In this document: in pieces, positions 17,463 to 26,409 of the stretch
Position numbering within the stretch: position 1 is the stretch's first letter
Layout of the letters: every line of letters begins with the position of its first letter
Assembly: GCF_003667825.1 (NCBI RefSeq)
Contig: NZ_CP033043.1
Coordinates: forward strand, 683,001-747,000
Length of the DNA stretch: 64,000 bases
Reading direction: 5' to 3'
Source: Metabacillus litoralis
GTDB taxonomy: Bacteria > Bacillota > Bacilli > Bacillales > Bacillaceae
Made by a program: the position numbers and the translations under genes
Notes under the pieces: generated by a model
Told to the model about the DNA's origin: nothing
The model's input: the letters and a program-made list of their open reading frames with translations, nothing else
Databases searched by the model: none

Positions 17463-19601
17463 ATGCTACAAAAAGCTGAAAAGTTGTTAAAAGATTATTT
17501 CGGTTATTCATCGTTTCGAAAAGGCCAAGTGGATATTATTCGCAATATACTAGAGGGGCAGGACACGCTAGCCATTATGCCAACAGGTGGTGGAAAATCA
17601 ATCTGTTATCAAGTGCCTGCTTTATTAATGGATGGTATTACTGTTGTCATATCGCCATTAATTTCTTTAATGAAAGATCAAGTAGATGCATTAACAAGTG
17701 TTGGAATACCATCAACTTATATAAATAGCAGTCTTTCGATTCCGGAAATAAATGAACGAATCGCAGAGCTAAGAGAGGGCTCTTATAAAATTGTTTATAT
17801 TGCACCTGAGAGATTAGAAACAAATTCGTTTCGTGATCTCTTGTTAACGTTAAATATATCTATGGTAGCAGTAGATGAGGCACACTGTATTTCTCAATGG
17901 GGGCATGATTTTCGTCCTAGCTACAGATCTATTAATAAAATGATCATGGACCTTTCTGCTAAACCAATTGTTGTTGCCCTTACAGCAACAGCAACAAAAG
18001 AAGTAACAGCTGATATTTGTCATTTGTTAGATTTGTCAGAGGAAAATTCGTTTGTTACAGGTTTTTCCCGCGAAAATTTAACTTTTAATGTAGTTAAAGG
18101 TGAAAATAAGCGCGACTATATTAAAAAATATATAAAGGCAAATAAAAATGAGGCTGGAATTATTTATGCAGCTACTAGAAAAGAAGTGGATGAGTTATCT
18201 CAATTTCTTAAAAAAAGTGGCTTCAAGGCTGGGAAATATCATGCTGGTATGTCAGAACAAGAGCGAGCGCAACAGCAGGATCAATTTTTATATGACGAGT
18301 TTGATGTTATGGTTGCAACTAACGCTTTTGGTATGGGAATAAACAAATCCAATATTCGATATGTCATTCATCATAATTTACCTAAAAATATAGAGGCTTA
18401 CTACCAGGAAGCAGGCCGTGCTGGGCGAGATGGAGAGCCTAGTGAATGTACGATTCTGTTTGCTGGACAAGATATACAGCTTCAAAAATTCTTAATAGAG
18501 CAAACATCTCTTAGTTATGAAAAGAAGGTTCATGAATATCAAAAATTACAGCAAATGGTAGATCTCTGTCATACAGAAAAATGCTTACAAACTTATATTG
18601 TTGAATATTTTGGTGAAGAGAATACTGAAGCAGATTGTGGCAATTGTATGAACTGTAAGGATACACGGGAAAAAATTGAGGTAACAAATGAAGCTTTAAT
18701 GGTTTTTTCTTGTGTAAAAAGAATGAACGAAAAATTTGGGAAAACTCTTGTAGCACAAGTACTAAAGGGTTCTAATAATAAGCGAATTTCTCAAATGGGA
18801 TTTCAAAAATTATCAACCTATGGGTTAATGAAGAACAAGACAGAAAAACAAATTGTAGAATTTATTGATTTTTTAATTGCTGAAGGTTATTTATCCTTAA
18901 CAAATGCTCAATACCCTGTTATCGAACTTAGTAAAAAAGGGTTACTTGTATTAGTTGATAAAACGCCGGTATTTAAGAAGGAAAAGCTAGTGATTCAATC
19001 AATCGAAAGCGATGATGAACTATTTGAAGTTTTAAAGAATATAAGAAGAGAACTTGCTTCTGAGCATAGAGTACCGCCATATATTATTTTTTCTGATAGT
19101 AGTCTAAAAGACATGAGTAGTAAATGTCCGATTAATGAGTCTGAGTTTTTAGAAGTAAAAGGTGTTGCTCGAACAAAGCTTGAACGTTATGGACAACCAT
19201 TTATTAGGGCAATTTGTGACTATATGAAAATCGAACAAGGGCCGTTTAATCAAACGGTGATACAAAAATCACATTCACAAAAATCAGTTGATAAGACGCC
19301 AAGTCATCTTCTTACCTATCAATTATATATGGATGGGTTAAAGATGAAGGAAATTAGTATACAACGAGGAATTACTGAAATCACTGTACAAAATCATATC
19401 ATTCGGGCGGTGGAAGAAGGACAACCGATTGAATGGAGAAGCATATTTACCGAAGAACAAGAGAACTTAATCATCGATAAAATTAAGGAAATGAATACTG
19501 AATTGCTAAAGCCCTTAAAAGAAGTGTTACCTGCTAGCATTAATTATTTTCAAATAAAAGCAGCAATTTGTAAGTTGAATCTAGAAGTGGTCAGTTCGTG
19601 A
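17463..19601 (+). CDS. recQ: ATP-dependent DNA helicase RecQ
   Basis: 3'-5' DNA helicase of 712 residues acting in recombination and fork repair. Helicase motif I is TGGGKS (K45), with D-E-A-H at about 138-141, and R-x-G-R-D-G as motif VI (A-G-R-A-G-R-D-G). A zinc-binding cysteine cluster (C-x(16)-C-x2-C-x2-C) and winged-helix RQC region follow. An HRDC domain lies at about 515-590 and an additional C-terminal helix-turn-helix (HTH_40 type, about 620-705) contains [18 protein letters not shown] follows AAAGGTGATT. It is longer than the 591-residue B. subtilis RecQ (length by recollection) because of the extra HTH. Confidence 0.94.
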   Translation: MLQKAEKLLKDYFGYSSFRKGQVDIIRNILEGQDTLAIMPTGGGKSICYQVPALLMDGITVVISPLISLMKDQVDALTSVGIPSTYINSSLSIPEINERIAELREGSYKIVYIAPERLETNSFRDLLLTLNISMVAVDEAHCISQWGHDFRPSYRSINKMIMDLSAKPIVVALTATATKEVTADICHLLDLSEENSFVTGFSRENLTFNVVKGENKRDYIKKYIKANKNEAGIIYAATRKEVDELSQFLKKSGFKAGKYHAGMSEQERAQQQDQFLYDEFDVMVATNAFGMGINKSNIRYVIHHNLPKNIEAYYQEAGRAGRDGEPSECTILFAGQDIQLQKFLIEQTSLSYEKKVHEYQKLQQMVDLCHTEKCLQTYIVEYFGEENTEADCGNCMNCKDTREKIEVTNEALMVFSCVKRMNEKFGKTLVAQVLKGSNNKRISQMGFQKLSTYGLMKNKTEKQIVEFIDFLIAEGYLSLTNAQYPVIELSKKGLLVLVDKTPVFKKEKLVIQSIESDDELFEVLKNIRRELASEHRVPPYIIFSDSSLKDMSSKCPINESEFLEVKGVARTKLERYGQPFIRAICDYMKIEQGPFNQTVIQKSHSQKSVDKTPSHLLTYQLYMDGLKMKEISIQRGITEITVQNHIIRAVEEGQPIEWRSIFTEEQENLIIDKIKEMNTELLKPLKEVLPASINYFQIKAAICKLNLEVVSS

Positions 19602-19650
19602 AAAAAGCTCACATCCTCGAGAATGATACTGAGGAATGTGAGCTTTTTCT
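19602..19650. terminator. Terminator of recQ
   Basis: AAAAAGCTCACATCCTCGA pairs with TGAGGAATGTGAGCTTTTT with small bulges. T/A runs on both sides would allow action in both directions. Confidence 0.9.
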
Positions 19651-19703
19651 ATAAGAGTTTAATATTAATCCATATTAAAAACAGTCTTAATTCTGATTTT
19701 CTT

Positions 19704-20762
19704 CTAATTTAAACTTTTGGATGGAAGTTTGTTAATGCTGTATTTTAAAAGGCTTGGGACAACGCTTATGATAAATAGTAAACGGATAAATTGTAAGGAA
19801 CTAACTATCGCTGGATCAGCACCAATTGACGAGGCCGTAAGAACCATCTCGACTAGTCCGCCTGGTGCAAGAGAAAGCATGGCTGTTGCTAAGTTTAGGT
19901 CTGTTAAAAGGCTGAAAACATAGCCAAAGCCAAAGCTTGCTACGATAAGAATCATTGTAGTTATAAAATACAAACCACAGTATTTTCCACCCTTTTTAAG
20001 ATCATTAAATGTGATCATGAGTCCAAATCCAACACCGATTGATATTTGAGCAAAAATCATAAATAGATCGTGAAAAAGGGGTAATTCTATACCTATAATA
20101 TTCAATAAGGCTGTCGTTAAAAGAGGACCAATTACATATGATGCTGGTAAGAATTTTCTAAACCCCCAACCTGCAAGTCCTGCAAGGAAATACCAGCTGT
20201 ATGAAAATAATGATAAATCTTTTTGTACTGAAAGTGTTGTTTGTGAGTAGAACGAGGGTTCGAACATATGTAGTATTGTAAATGGGACCAAAAAGACAAC
20301 TGTTAATAATCTTACAGTTTGAAAGATGGTAACTAATGAAGAGTTTGCATGAACAGCCTCACTAGCGGCAACCATTTCTGTTAATCCACCGGGAATTGAA
20401 GCAAAAATACTCGTGTTTCGATCGATGTTAACAAGTTTACTTATGATTAAACCGTTACAAACGCTAAGAAAAATTAATAAAACCGTTGTAAGTAAAAAGG
20501 GAATCACGTATGGACCCACAAGGACAAAGGTTTCTTTTGTGAATGAAAGTCCAAATGATATTCCTAAAATGATAAATGAACCGTTTTTTAAAAAGCTCGG
20601 TTGTATAAATGTACTTATCTTTTTAAAAAGTGATCGCCATATTATTAGAAAAGCCATAGGACCTAGAATCCAAGCTAGAGGGAGATGAGAAAGATAAAAG
20701 AGAAATCCTCCAAATGTTCCTATTAGATAGGGAAATATGACATTGGGTAGTTTTGTACTCAT
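19704..20762 (-). CDS. AbrB family membrane transporter-like protein (PF05145 type)
   Basis: A 352-residue protein with about ten membrane segments in two similar halves. Each half carries the signature P-G-G-L-x-E-M (S-I-P-G-G-L-T-E-M-V at about 123-132, A-P-G-G-L-V-E-M-V near 300). This is the AbrB duplication family, often mislabelled ammonia monooxygenase and unrelated to the AbrB DNA-binding regulator. ATG 20762 follows GGAGG. The substrate is unknown. It is convergent with recQ and divergent from ktrC. Confidence 0.88.
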   Translation of the reverse strand: MSTKLPNVIFPYLIGTFGGFLFYLSHLPLAWILGPMAFLIIWRSLFKKISTFIQPSFLKNGSFIILGISFGLSFTKETFVLVGPYVIPFLLTTVLLIFLSVCNGLIISKLVNIDRNTSIFASIPGGLTEMVAASEAVHANSSLVTIFQTVRLLTVVFLVPFTILHMFEPSFYSQTTLSVQKDLSLFSYSWYFLAGLAGWGFRKFLPASYVIGPLLTTALLNIIGIELPLFHDLFMIFAQISIGVGFGLMITFNDLKKGGKYCGLYFITTMILIVASFGFGYVFSLLTDLNLATAMLSLAPGGLVEMVLTASSIGADPAIVSSLQFIRLLFIISVVPSLLKYSINKLPSKSLN

Positions 20763-20990
20763 TCTATTCCTCCCAAATTACTTGTTTACTAATTTTTCGT
20801 TAAATATGTGTTTAATTCTTACACTGTTGTTCCCCTGACTTTCGTCATGCTGTTTTTTATTGTTACTACACCATTCTTTCTATTTTATCATAAAGTCCGT
20901 GATATGTATTAAGGTTATCAGGCACATCTTTGTACTAATTTTTGGTTATAGAAACAAACAGATAATCATGAGTTGTCCTGTAAAAAAAAG

Positions 20991-21019
20991 TTGAAATGTG
21001 ATAACATTTTTAATAGTAC
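20991..21019 (+). promoter_or_regulatory. Predicted sigma-A promoter of ktrC
   Basis: TTGAAA (20991-20996), 17-base spacer, TAGTAC (21014-21019). A cre-like sequence, TTAAAGCGTTTTCT (21046-21059, 12 of 14), lies just downstream. The remainder of the 330-base gap 20763-21092 shows no gene. Confidence 0.45.
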
Positions 21020-21092
21020 TAGCTTATAAAAAGGTTTTTGGTTACTTAAAGCGTTTTCTAACTACTTATTGTGATATTGCGGAGGATTTTAG

Positions 21093-21755
21093 ATGAAAAA
21101 AGAATTTGCGGTAATTGGACTTGGGCGTTTTGGAGGCAGTATTTGTCGGGCTCTAAGTGAAGAGGGTATGGAAGTAATGGCTATTGATACAGATGAGGAC
21201 AAAGTAAATGAGTTTGCAAACGTTGCTTCACATGCTGTTGTTGGAGATTCCACAGATGAAACAGTGTTAAAAAGTCTTGGTATCCGTAACTTTGATCATG
21301 TTATTGTTGCGATAGGAGATAATATTCAAGCCAGTATTTTGACCACATTGATTCTTAAAGAGTTAGGAGTTAAGCATATTACTGTTAAAGCACAAAATGA
21401 TTATCATGAAAAAGTGCTGTCCAAAATTGGGGCTGACCGTATTGTTCATCCAGAACGTGATATGGGGAGAAGAATTGCTCATAAAATTATTTCAAACAAC
21501 GTTCTTGACTATTTAGAGCTTTCTGATGAGCACAGCATCGTTGAGATTGTTGCAAATGACAGGCTAAACGGAAACTCCATCATTGATTTGGACATTCGTG
21601 CTAAATATGGAATCAACATTGTTGCTGTAAAAAGAGGAAAAGATATTATTGTTTCTCCGCAAGCAAATGAAATTATTCAAAAAAATGATATTTTAATTGT
21701 TATTGGTGCGGATACAGATATTAACCGTTTTGAAAAACGTTTATTAGGTGATTAA
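21093..21755 (+). CDS. ktrC: Potassium channel regulatory subunit KtrC (RCK/TrkA type)
   Basis: Cytoplasmic gating ring protein of 220 residues that pairs with a KtrD-type membrane channel. The N-terminal RCK_N Rossmann domain begins F-A-V-I-G-L-G-R-F-G-G-S (ATP/NAD pocket) with the acidic D-T-D-E-D after the second strand. The C-terminal RCK_C domain (about 135-220) is where c-di-AMP binds in this family. Position just before rnjA matches B. subtilis ktrC (ykqB). GGAGG precedes the ATG. No channel gene is nearby, as is usual for ktrC. No ydaO-type riboswitch is evident upstream. Confidence 0.93.
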   Translation: MKKEFAVIGLGRFGGSICRALSEEGMEVMAIDTDEDKVNEFANVASHAVVGDSTDETVLKSLGIRNFDHVIVAIGDNIQASILTTLILKELGVKHITVKAQNDYHEKVLSKIGADRIVHPERDMGRRIAHKIISNNVLDYLELSDEHSIVEIVANDRLNGNSIIDLDIRAKYGINIVAVKRGKDIIVSPQANEIIQKNDILIVIGADTDINRFEKRLLGD

Positions 21756-21798
21756 AAAAAGCAGTACCCGATTTTTCAATCGGTGTACTGCTTTTTTA
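21754..21798. terminator. Bidirectional terminator ktrC / rnjA
   Basis: AAAAAAGCAGTACCCGAT pairs with ATCGGTGTACTGCTTTTTT between convergent genes, with T runs on both strands. Confidence 0.94.
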
Positions 21799-21799
21799 A

Positions 21800-23467
21800 T
21801 TAAACTTCCATAATAATTGGTAAAATCATTGGACGACGCTTTGTTTTTTCGTATAAGAATGGAGCGAGTGTGTCAGTGATTTCATTTTTAATTTCAGACC
21901 ATTGACTCGTGCGACGTTCCATAATTTTGTTCAGATGCTTGGAGATTAGTGATTGTGCATCATTAATTAAGTCACCAGATTCGCGCATGTAGACAAAGCC
22001 TCTAGAGATAATGTCTGGACCTGCTGCGATTTTGAAGTCTTTCATATTGATGCTTACAACGACTATCACAAGACCTTCTTCTGAAAGAATTCGGCGGTCA
22101 CGGAGGACGATATTACCGATATCACCGATACCACTTCCATCAATATAAACATTACCTGAAGGGATTTTCCCAGCAATTCCAACTTCTTTGTCTCCTATTG
22201 CTAGAACCTCTCCATTATCCATGATAAAACAGTTTTCTTCTTCAACACCACAGTCTACTGCATGTCTAGCGTGCATCTTCTGCATGCGGAATTCACCATG
22301 TATTGGCATAAAGTATTTTGGCTTCATTAACCTAAGCATAAGTTTTTGTTCTTCTTGACCACCGTGACCTGAAGTATGAATATCGTTAAGTGGTCCGTGG
22401 ATTACCTCTGCTCCGGCGCGGAACAGTTGGTTAATCGTTTTGCTAACACTAAGTGTATTTCCTGGTATTGGAGAAGAAGAGAAGACAACATTGTCTCCAG
22501 GAATAATTTGAATTTGTCTATGAGTGCCGTTTGCGATACGCGATAAAGCTGCCATTGGTTCACCTTGAGATCCTGTACAAAGAATTGTCACACGATGAGC
22601 TGGCATACGATTAATTTCATGTGCATCTACAAAAGTATCTTTAGGACAACTAATATAACCTAAATCTTGTCCGATTTGTATGGCTGCTTCCATACTTCTC
22701 CCAAACACGGCAATTTTACGTCCGTGTGCAACAGCAGCTTCAACTACTTGTTGTAGTCGGTGTATATTTGATGCAAATGTTGCAAAGATAATACGACCAT
22801 CAACCTTACGGAAAATTTCGTGTATGCTGTCACCGACACGTCTCTCTGACATCGTAAAGGTAGGGATCTCACTGTTTGTACTGTCAGAAAGTAAACACAG
22901 AACTCCGTCCCGACCAATCTCAGCCATCTTTGTTAAGTTTGCAGGTTCTCCTACAGGTGTAAAATCAAATTTAAAGTCACCGGTATGTACGATGTTTCCT
23001 GGTGGTGTTTTAACAACAATACCATATGAATCAGGAATACTATGAGTTGTTCTAAAAAATGTCACAGACGTTTTTCTAAACTTAATAATATCATCTTCCT
23101 GAATTTCAATTAATTTAGATTGTCGAAGAAGTCCGTGCTCTTCAAGTTTGTTTCTAAGTAAACCTAAAGCAAGCTTACCACCATAAATAGGAATGTTTAC
23201 TTGACGAAGTAAATATGGAATTCCACCAATGTGGTCTTCATGTCCGTGCGTAATAAATAATCCCTTTATTTTATCTTCGTTCTTAGATAAATAAGTGTAG
23301 TCAGGAATGACATAATCAATTCCTAGTAGCTCATCCTCCGGAAATTTTATTCCAGCATCAATAAGGATGATTTCATCTTGAAATTGTACTCCGTACGTGT
23401 TTTTTCCGATTTCACCAAGTCCGCCTAATGCAAAGACTGCAACTTGATCATTTTTTACAAATTTCAT
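21800..23467 (-). CDS. rnjA: Ribonuclease J1
   Basis: Metallo-beta-lactamase/beta-CASP ribonuclease of 555 residues, with 5'-3' exonuclease and endonuclease activity, central to mRNA turnover and 16S rRNA maturation. The catalytic H-G-H-E-D-H-I-G-G motif lies near residues 74-82. Further metal ligands are in V-H-T-G-D-F-K-F-D and the C-terminal I-H-G-E-F. Length and start match B. subtilis RnjA. rpoY is five bases upstream, forming the conserved rpoY-rnjA operon. Confidence 0.97.
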   Translation of the reverse strand: MKFVKNDQVAVFALGGLGEIGKNTYGVQFQDEIILIDAGIKFPEDELLGIDYVIPDYTYLSKNEDKIKGLFITHGHEDHIGGIPYLLRQVNIPIYGGKLALGLLRNKLEEHGLLRQSKLIEIQEDDIIKFRKTSVTFFRTTHSIPDSYGIVVKTPPGNIVHTGDFKFDFTPVGEPANLTKMAEIGRDGVLCLLSDSTNSEIPTFTMSERRVGDSIHEIFRKVDGRIIFATFASNIHRLQQVVEAAVAHGRKIAVFGRSMEAAIQIGQDLGYISCPKDTFVDAHEINRMPAHRVTILCTGSQGEPMAALSRIANGTHRQIQIIPGDNVVFSSSPIPGNTLSVSKTINQLFRAGAEVIHGPLNDIHTSGHGGQEEQKLMLRLMKPKYFMPIHGEFRMQKMHARHAVDCGVEEENCFIMDNGEVLAIGDKEVGIAGKIPSGNVYIDGSGIGDIGNIVLRDRRILSEEGLVIVVVSINMKDFKIAAGPDIISRGFVYMRESGDLINDAQSLISKHLNKIMERRTSQWSEIKNEITDTLAPFLYEKTKRRPMILPIIMEV

Positions 23468-23472
23468 AACAA

Positions 23473-23682
23473 TCAGATCTCCAATACTTTATAATTTTCG
23501 CTTTGCTTTTCATATTCTAAATAAGCCCCATCAACTGGAGTGACAAATTCAATATTATAGCCGCGTTCTTTAAGTTTAAATCTCACATTTGCTTCAGATG
23601 TTGCTTCAATATAAAGAGTGTTTGTTCGTTCGCGAACAGGAACCTCTGTAATTTTATCTTGATAATAAACTTTAAAAATCAT
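23473..23682 (-). CDS. rpoY: RNA polymerase epsilon subunit RpoY
   Basis: A 69-residue accessory subunit of RNA polymerase (DUF1447) that binds core enzyme and is found only in Firmicutes. The opening [10 protein letters not shown] and the block R-T-N-T-L-Y-I-E-A are characteristic. AAGGAGAG precedes the ATG. Transcribed with rnjA from the promoter at 23729-23757. Confidence 0.96.
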   Translation of the reverse strand: MIFKVYYQDKITEVPVRERTNTLYIEATSEANVRFKLKERGYNIEFVTPVDGAYLEYEKQSENYKVLEI

Positions 23683-23728
23683 TTACCAAATCTCTCCTTA
23701 ACTTCCGAATGTTAGACTAACTTTTTCT

Positions 23729-23757
23729 ATTATATGCGATATTTCTATTCAAGCCAA
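23729..23757 (-). promoter_or_regulatory. Sigma-A promoter of rpoY-rnjA
   Basis: Minus strand TTGGCT (23752-23757), 17-base spacer, perfect TATAAT (23729-23734), about 47 bases before the rpoY start. Confidence 0.75.
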
Positions 23758-23849
23758 GCCTATAGGGCAAGAGCATGTCTTCTTTTGGTAAATAAGTCTA
23801 TAACTCACAGTTAAAAATAAAATATAGCTACCAGTTGGAATAGGCTTTA

Positions 23850-23921
23850 TTATGCGATTGTTTTTCTCTTTACTAAGTGCTTCCACTGTCTTCTAAGAGA
23901 TTTCTTTAATTTTTTTAACAT
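23850..23921 (-). CDS. Candidate 23-residue highly basic peptide
   Basis: A 24-codon frame, ATG to TAA, encoding MLKKLKKSLRRQWKHLVKRK plus T-I-A. Ten of 23 residues are K or R, and the leucines are spaced to make an amphipathic helix. AGGAGG stands eight bases before the ATG. Upstream on the same strand is a good promoter (TGAAAA, 17 bases, TATACT at 23972-24000). I do not recognise the peptide. Its small, basic nature recalls regulatory or membrane-active micropeptides such as the Fbp proteins, but no homology is claimed. The promoter and ribosome site make an accidental frame unlikely. Confidence 0.6.
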   Translation of the reverse strand: MLKKLKKSLRRQWKHLVKRKTIA

Positions 23922-23971
23922 AGAAAATCCTCCTATCTAATTTTATTTACCGATCTCTTGTTATCGGTTTT

Positions 23972-24000
23972 AGTATATGTCATTTTTTGTGATATTTTCA
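23972..24000 (-). promoter_or_regulatory. Predicted promoter of the 23-aa peptide gene
   Basis: Minus strand TGAAAA (23995-24000), 17-base spacer, TATACT (23972-23977). A small stem ACCGAT/ATCGGT follows in the leader. Confidence 0.55.
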
Positions 24001-24015
24001 TGGGAATTAATGTGA

Positions 24016-24034
24016 AAGAAATTGACAATTTCTT
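24016..24034. promoter_or_regulatory. Perfect 19-base palindrome over the -35 of the DMT gene
   Basis: AAGAAATTG-A-CAATTTCTT, nine bases each side of a central A. It contains the TTGACA (24022-24027) that with TAGTTT (24045-24050, 17-base spacer) forms the likely promoter of the downstream transporter. The placement suggests a repressor operator. Confidence 0.55.
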
Positions 24035-24088
24035 CATTTTCACTTAGTTTGAAAACATGCTTTTTACACATCAGGAGGATAAACTGAA

Positions 24089-25015
24089 ATGAAAAAACTA
24101 TATAGTTCATTATTTATTTTAAGTATGATTTGGGGGATGTCTTTTTTATTTATAAAGCTCCTAGTAGAAGATCTAGGGCCATGGGGTGTTGTGTTTTGGC
24201 GGTGTTTATTTGGCACAATCACACTATTCATTATTCTTTTTGTGTTTAAAAAACAAGAGTTGAAAAGAGTAAGGTTCAAAAGTCTACCATGGCTGAAGCT
24301 TTTTCTTGTAGCACTTTTTAATAATGCACTCCCCTTTGCATTCATAGCTATGAGTGAAATGAGGATTTCAAGTAGTCTTGCCTCTGTTATAAATGCAACA
24401 ACTCCAATATGGACGATTGTCATTGGGGCACTCTTTTTCTTTATTCCTGTTAAGGGGAGACAATGGATTGGAGTTTCAATAGGGTTTTTAGGTATTTTAA
24501 TTTTGTTAAATCTTGATTTTAAAAGCTTAATAAATGAAAACTTTATTGGGGCAGGAACGATGCTTTTTGCTACATTTTGTTATGGGTTAGGCGCTCAAAT
24601 GGCAAAAAGATATTTACAGGAATTATCTATTATAATTGTATCAATTATTACTTTGTTTTTTTCAACAATGATCAGCTTAATATTTATTTTAATTTTAAAT
24701 GAATCTGTTCATCTTACATCAGTTTTTTCAACACATACATTCCTATCATTAATTGGATTAGGTGTGTTTGGCTCTGGATTTGCTTATCTTTTTTACTATT
24801 ATATGGTTAAAGAAGGAAGTGCTGAATTTGCTTCATTGGTAACCTATATCGTTCCAATTACGGCAATGTTATGGGGATATTTATTACTTGGGGAAGGTAT
24901 TTCTCCACATATGATCTTAGGTTTATTGTTTGTTTTTGCAGGAGTTTATTTAAGCTCAGCTAAAATGGCGAAAAAAAGAAGCAGTATTAATACTTCAATA
25001 GGGAGTAATCATTAA
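24089..25015 (+). CDS. DMT superfamily (EamA) transporter
   Basis: A 308-residue membrane protein with ten hydrophobic segments formed by two EamA repeats (about 7-140 and 150-292). Typical blocks are S-M-I-W-G-M-S-F-L-F-I-K and S-L-A-S-V-I-N-A-T-T-P-I-W-T-I-V in the first half and V-T-Y-I-V-P-I-T-A-M-L-W-G in the second. Family members export metabolites or drugs; the substrate is not predictable. AGGAGG precedes ATG 24089. It stands alone, between the small basic peptide gene and def, and probably has a regulated promoter (palindrome at 24016-24034). Confidence 0.9.
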   Translation: MKKLYSSLFILSMIWGMSFLFIKLLVEDLGPWGVVFWRCLFGTITLFIILFVFKKQELKRVRFKSLPWLKLFLVALFNNALPFAFIAMSEMRISSSLASVINATTPIWTIVIGALFFFIPVKGRQWIGVSIGFLGILILLNLDFKSLINENFIGAGTMLFATFCYGLGAQMAKRYLQELSIIIVSIITLFFSTMISLIFILILNESVHLTSVFSTHTFLSLIGLGVFGSGFAYLFYYYMVKEGSAEFASLVTYIVPITAMLWGYLLLGEGISPHMILGLLFVFAGVYLSSAKMAKKRSSINTSIGSNH

Positions 25016-25044
25016 AGTGAAGAAAAACTCTCGTAGACAAAACT

Positions 25045-25068
25045 AAAGAAGGGAGTTATCCCTTCTTT
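25045..25068. terminator. Bidirectional terminator DMT gene / def
   Basis: Perfect 10-bp stem AAAGAAGGGA/TCCCTTCTTT with a GTTA loop, overlapping the last bases of def. Confidence 0.8.
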
Positions 25069-25621
25069 AACGTTCAACTGGAACTGCATTTTCAGGCTCT
25101 TGAAACGGGTTATCCTCATTAATATGATCATAAAACATCACACCATTTAAATGATCAATCTCATGCTGAAAAACAATGGACAATAAACCCCTTAGTCTAA
25201 CATCAATATTCTTTCCTTCAAGGCTTGTAGCTTTTACGCGAATTCGGGCATAACGAGGTACAAAGCCTGGAACTGCTCGATCGACCGAAAGGCACCCTTC
25301 GCCGCTAGTTAAATAGCTTTTCTCGATAGAGTGGCTAACAATCTTTGGATTAAATAGAGCATAACTGTGCTGGTTTCCTTTTTCATCAACAACATGGATC
25401 GCAATCATTCTTTTTGATACATTAATTTGCGGAGCTGCAAGTCCTATACCTGGGCGTAATCCGTACTTCTCAGCAATTTCCGGATCTTGACTATTTTTTA
25501 CGTATTGGATCATTTGAGATAACGTTTCTTTATCCTCATCTGAAGGAGGTAATGTTACTTCCTTCGCCACTTCTCTCAAAGTCGGATGACCTTCTCTTAT
25601 AATATCTTCCATTGTTATCAT
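25067..25621 (-). CDS. def: Peptide deformylase
   Basis: Fe(II)/Zn enzyme that removes the N-formyl group from nascent proteins; 184 residues, a type 2 deformylase close to B. subtilis DefB (YkrB). All three motifs are present: [14 protein letters not shown] and Q-H-E-I-D-H-L-N-G. The start is ATG 25621 (M-I-T-M-E-D-I-I) with AAAGGAG upstream; the in-frame ATG at 25642 lies on the far side of that ribosome site. Conserved position between rnjA and ykyA. Confidence 0.96.
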   Translation of the reverse strand: MITMEDIIREGHPTLREVAKEVTLPPSDEDKETLSQMIQYVKNSQDPEIAEKYGLRPGIGLAAPQINVSKRMIAIHVVDEKGNQHSYALFNPKIVSHSIEKSYLTSGEGCLSVDRAVPGFVPRYARIRVKATSLEGKNIDVRLRGLLSIVFQHEIDHLNGVMFYDHINEDNPFQEPENAVPVER

Positions 25622-25810
25622 GGTGAACACTCCTTTAAACATAAAGCAAAAATATTTAATAGGTGAATGACTAAGGAAGTCAAACTAAGTTATTACAACC
25701 TTAAAATCATTATGTATAGATAGACTAGATATAATTTCATTGTATTATACTACAAGATTATAAAGGAAATAGCAGAAATCGAAAAGAATTTGGGATTACA
25801 TAAATAATTG

Positions 25811-25842
25811 AAGGGCTAACAGTGGAAAAATGTTAGCCCTTT
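25811..25842 (-). terminator. Terminator of the yjcZ-type gene
   Basis: Perfect 11-bp stem AAGGGCTAACA/TGTTAGCCCTT just after the small gene, but only a short T-rich tail. Confidence 0.7.
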
Positions 25843-25865
25843 GACAAATATCTCTGCTTTTATTT

Positions 25866-26012
25866 TTAATAGCCGATGTAAGCTGCACCTACAATAATTA
25901 GTAAAATAAACAATACAACGATTAACGCAAAGCCGTTTCCGTATCCAGTTGTTGGTGCAACATATCCGTAACCATAATTTCCACACCCGTAATTGCAATC
26001 AAAATAATGCAT
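25866..26012 (-). CDS. YjcZ family small sporulation protein
   Basis: A 48-residue protein. The N-terminal half is rich in Y, G, N and C ([14 protein letters not shown]), then comes a single hydrophobic helix [21 protein letters not shown]. This is the layout of the YjcZ/YhaJ-type family of sporulation-associated membrane peptides. GAGGAGG precedes the ATG. A sigma-E/sigma-K-like -10 (CATACAGT) lies about 50 bases upstream. It is an insertion relative to the B. subtilis def-ykyA order. Confidence 0.88.
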   Translation of the reverse strand: MHYFDCNYGCGNYGYGYVAPTTGYGNGFALIVVLFILLIIVGAAYIGY

Positions 26013-26062
26013 TCTAACGACCTCCTCATGATGATTACGTCCTTTGTTTTGACGTATAGTAC

Positions 26063-26092
26063 ACTGTATGAAAGTAGTTCAAAAGTGTATAG
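26063..26092 (-). promoter_or_regulatory. Possible sporulation promoter (sigma-E/K type) of the yjcZ-type gene
   Basis: Minus strand CATACAGT (26063-26070) resembles the sigma-E -10, with an ATA-containing -35 region about 17 bases upstream. A motif match only. Confidence 0.4.
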
Positions 26093-26345
26093 ACATTCGC
26101 CTAGATATATTAAATTGATTCTTACTTCGGGAAAGGAGTAGTTCATTACTGAATTGTATCGGATACTTTACCCGCGTTGTATATATACCCCCTATGATTG
26201 GTTTTGAGAAATGCTTTAAGTAACTGAAAAACAACTAGAATGGTCTAAGATGAAGACAGGCTTCATATAAATGTATATAACAAAGAATCAATCTAATTGA
26301 TCAAAAGATTTTATCCAAATAATTCCAAATATATAATGAAAACCA

Positions 26346-26374
26346 TTGAGAAAATATGTTAGACCAATTATAGT
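26346..26374 (+). promoter_or_regulatory. Predicted sigma-A promoter of ykyA
   Basis: TTGAGA (26346-26351), 17-base spacer, TATAGT (26369-26374). The rest of the about 400-base gap 26013-26409 shows no gene that I can support. Confidence 0.6.
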
Positions 26375-26409
26375 AGAAATGTCTGTAAGTTAGGGGGATA
26401 TACATTCTG

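Noticed and set aside
22680..23045. Plus-strand frame of 121 codons inside rnjA
   Set aside because: Antisense to RNase J1 with no ribosome site; its length reflects codon bias of the real gene.
25922..26146. Minus-strand frame of 74 codons over the yjcZ-type gene and its promoter
   Set aside because: It overlaps the better supported 48-residue gene in another frame and has no ribosome site.
26190..26200. TACCCCCTA, possible sigma-I -35 before ykyA
   Set aside because: No matching -10; a good sigma-A promoter exists at 26346-26374.
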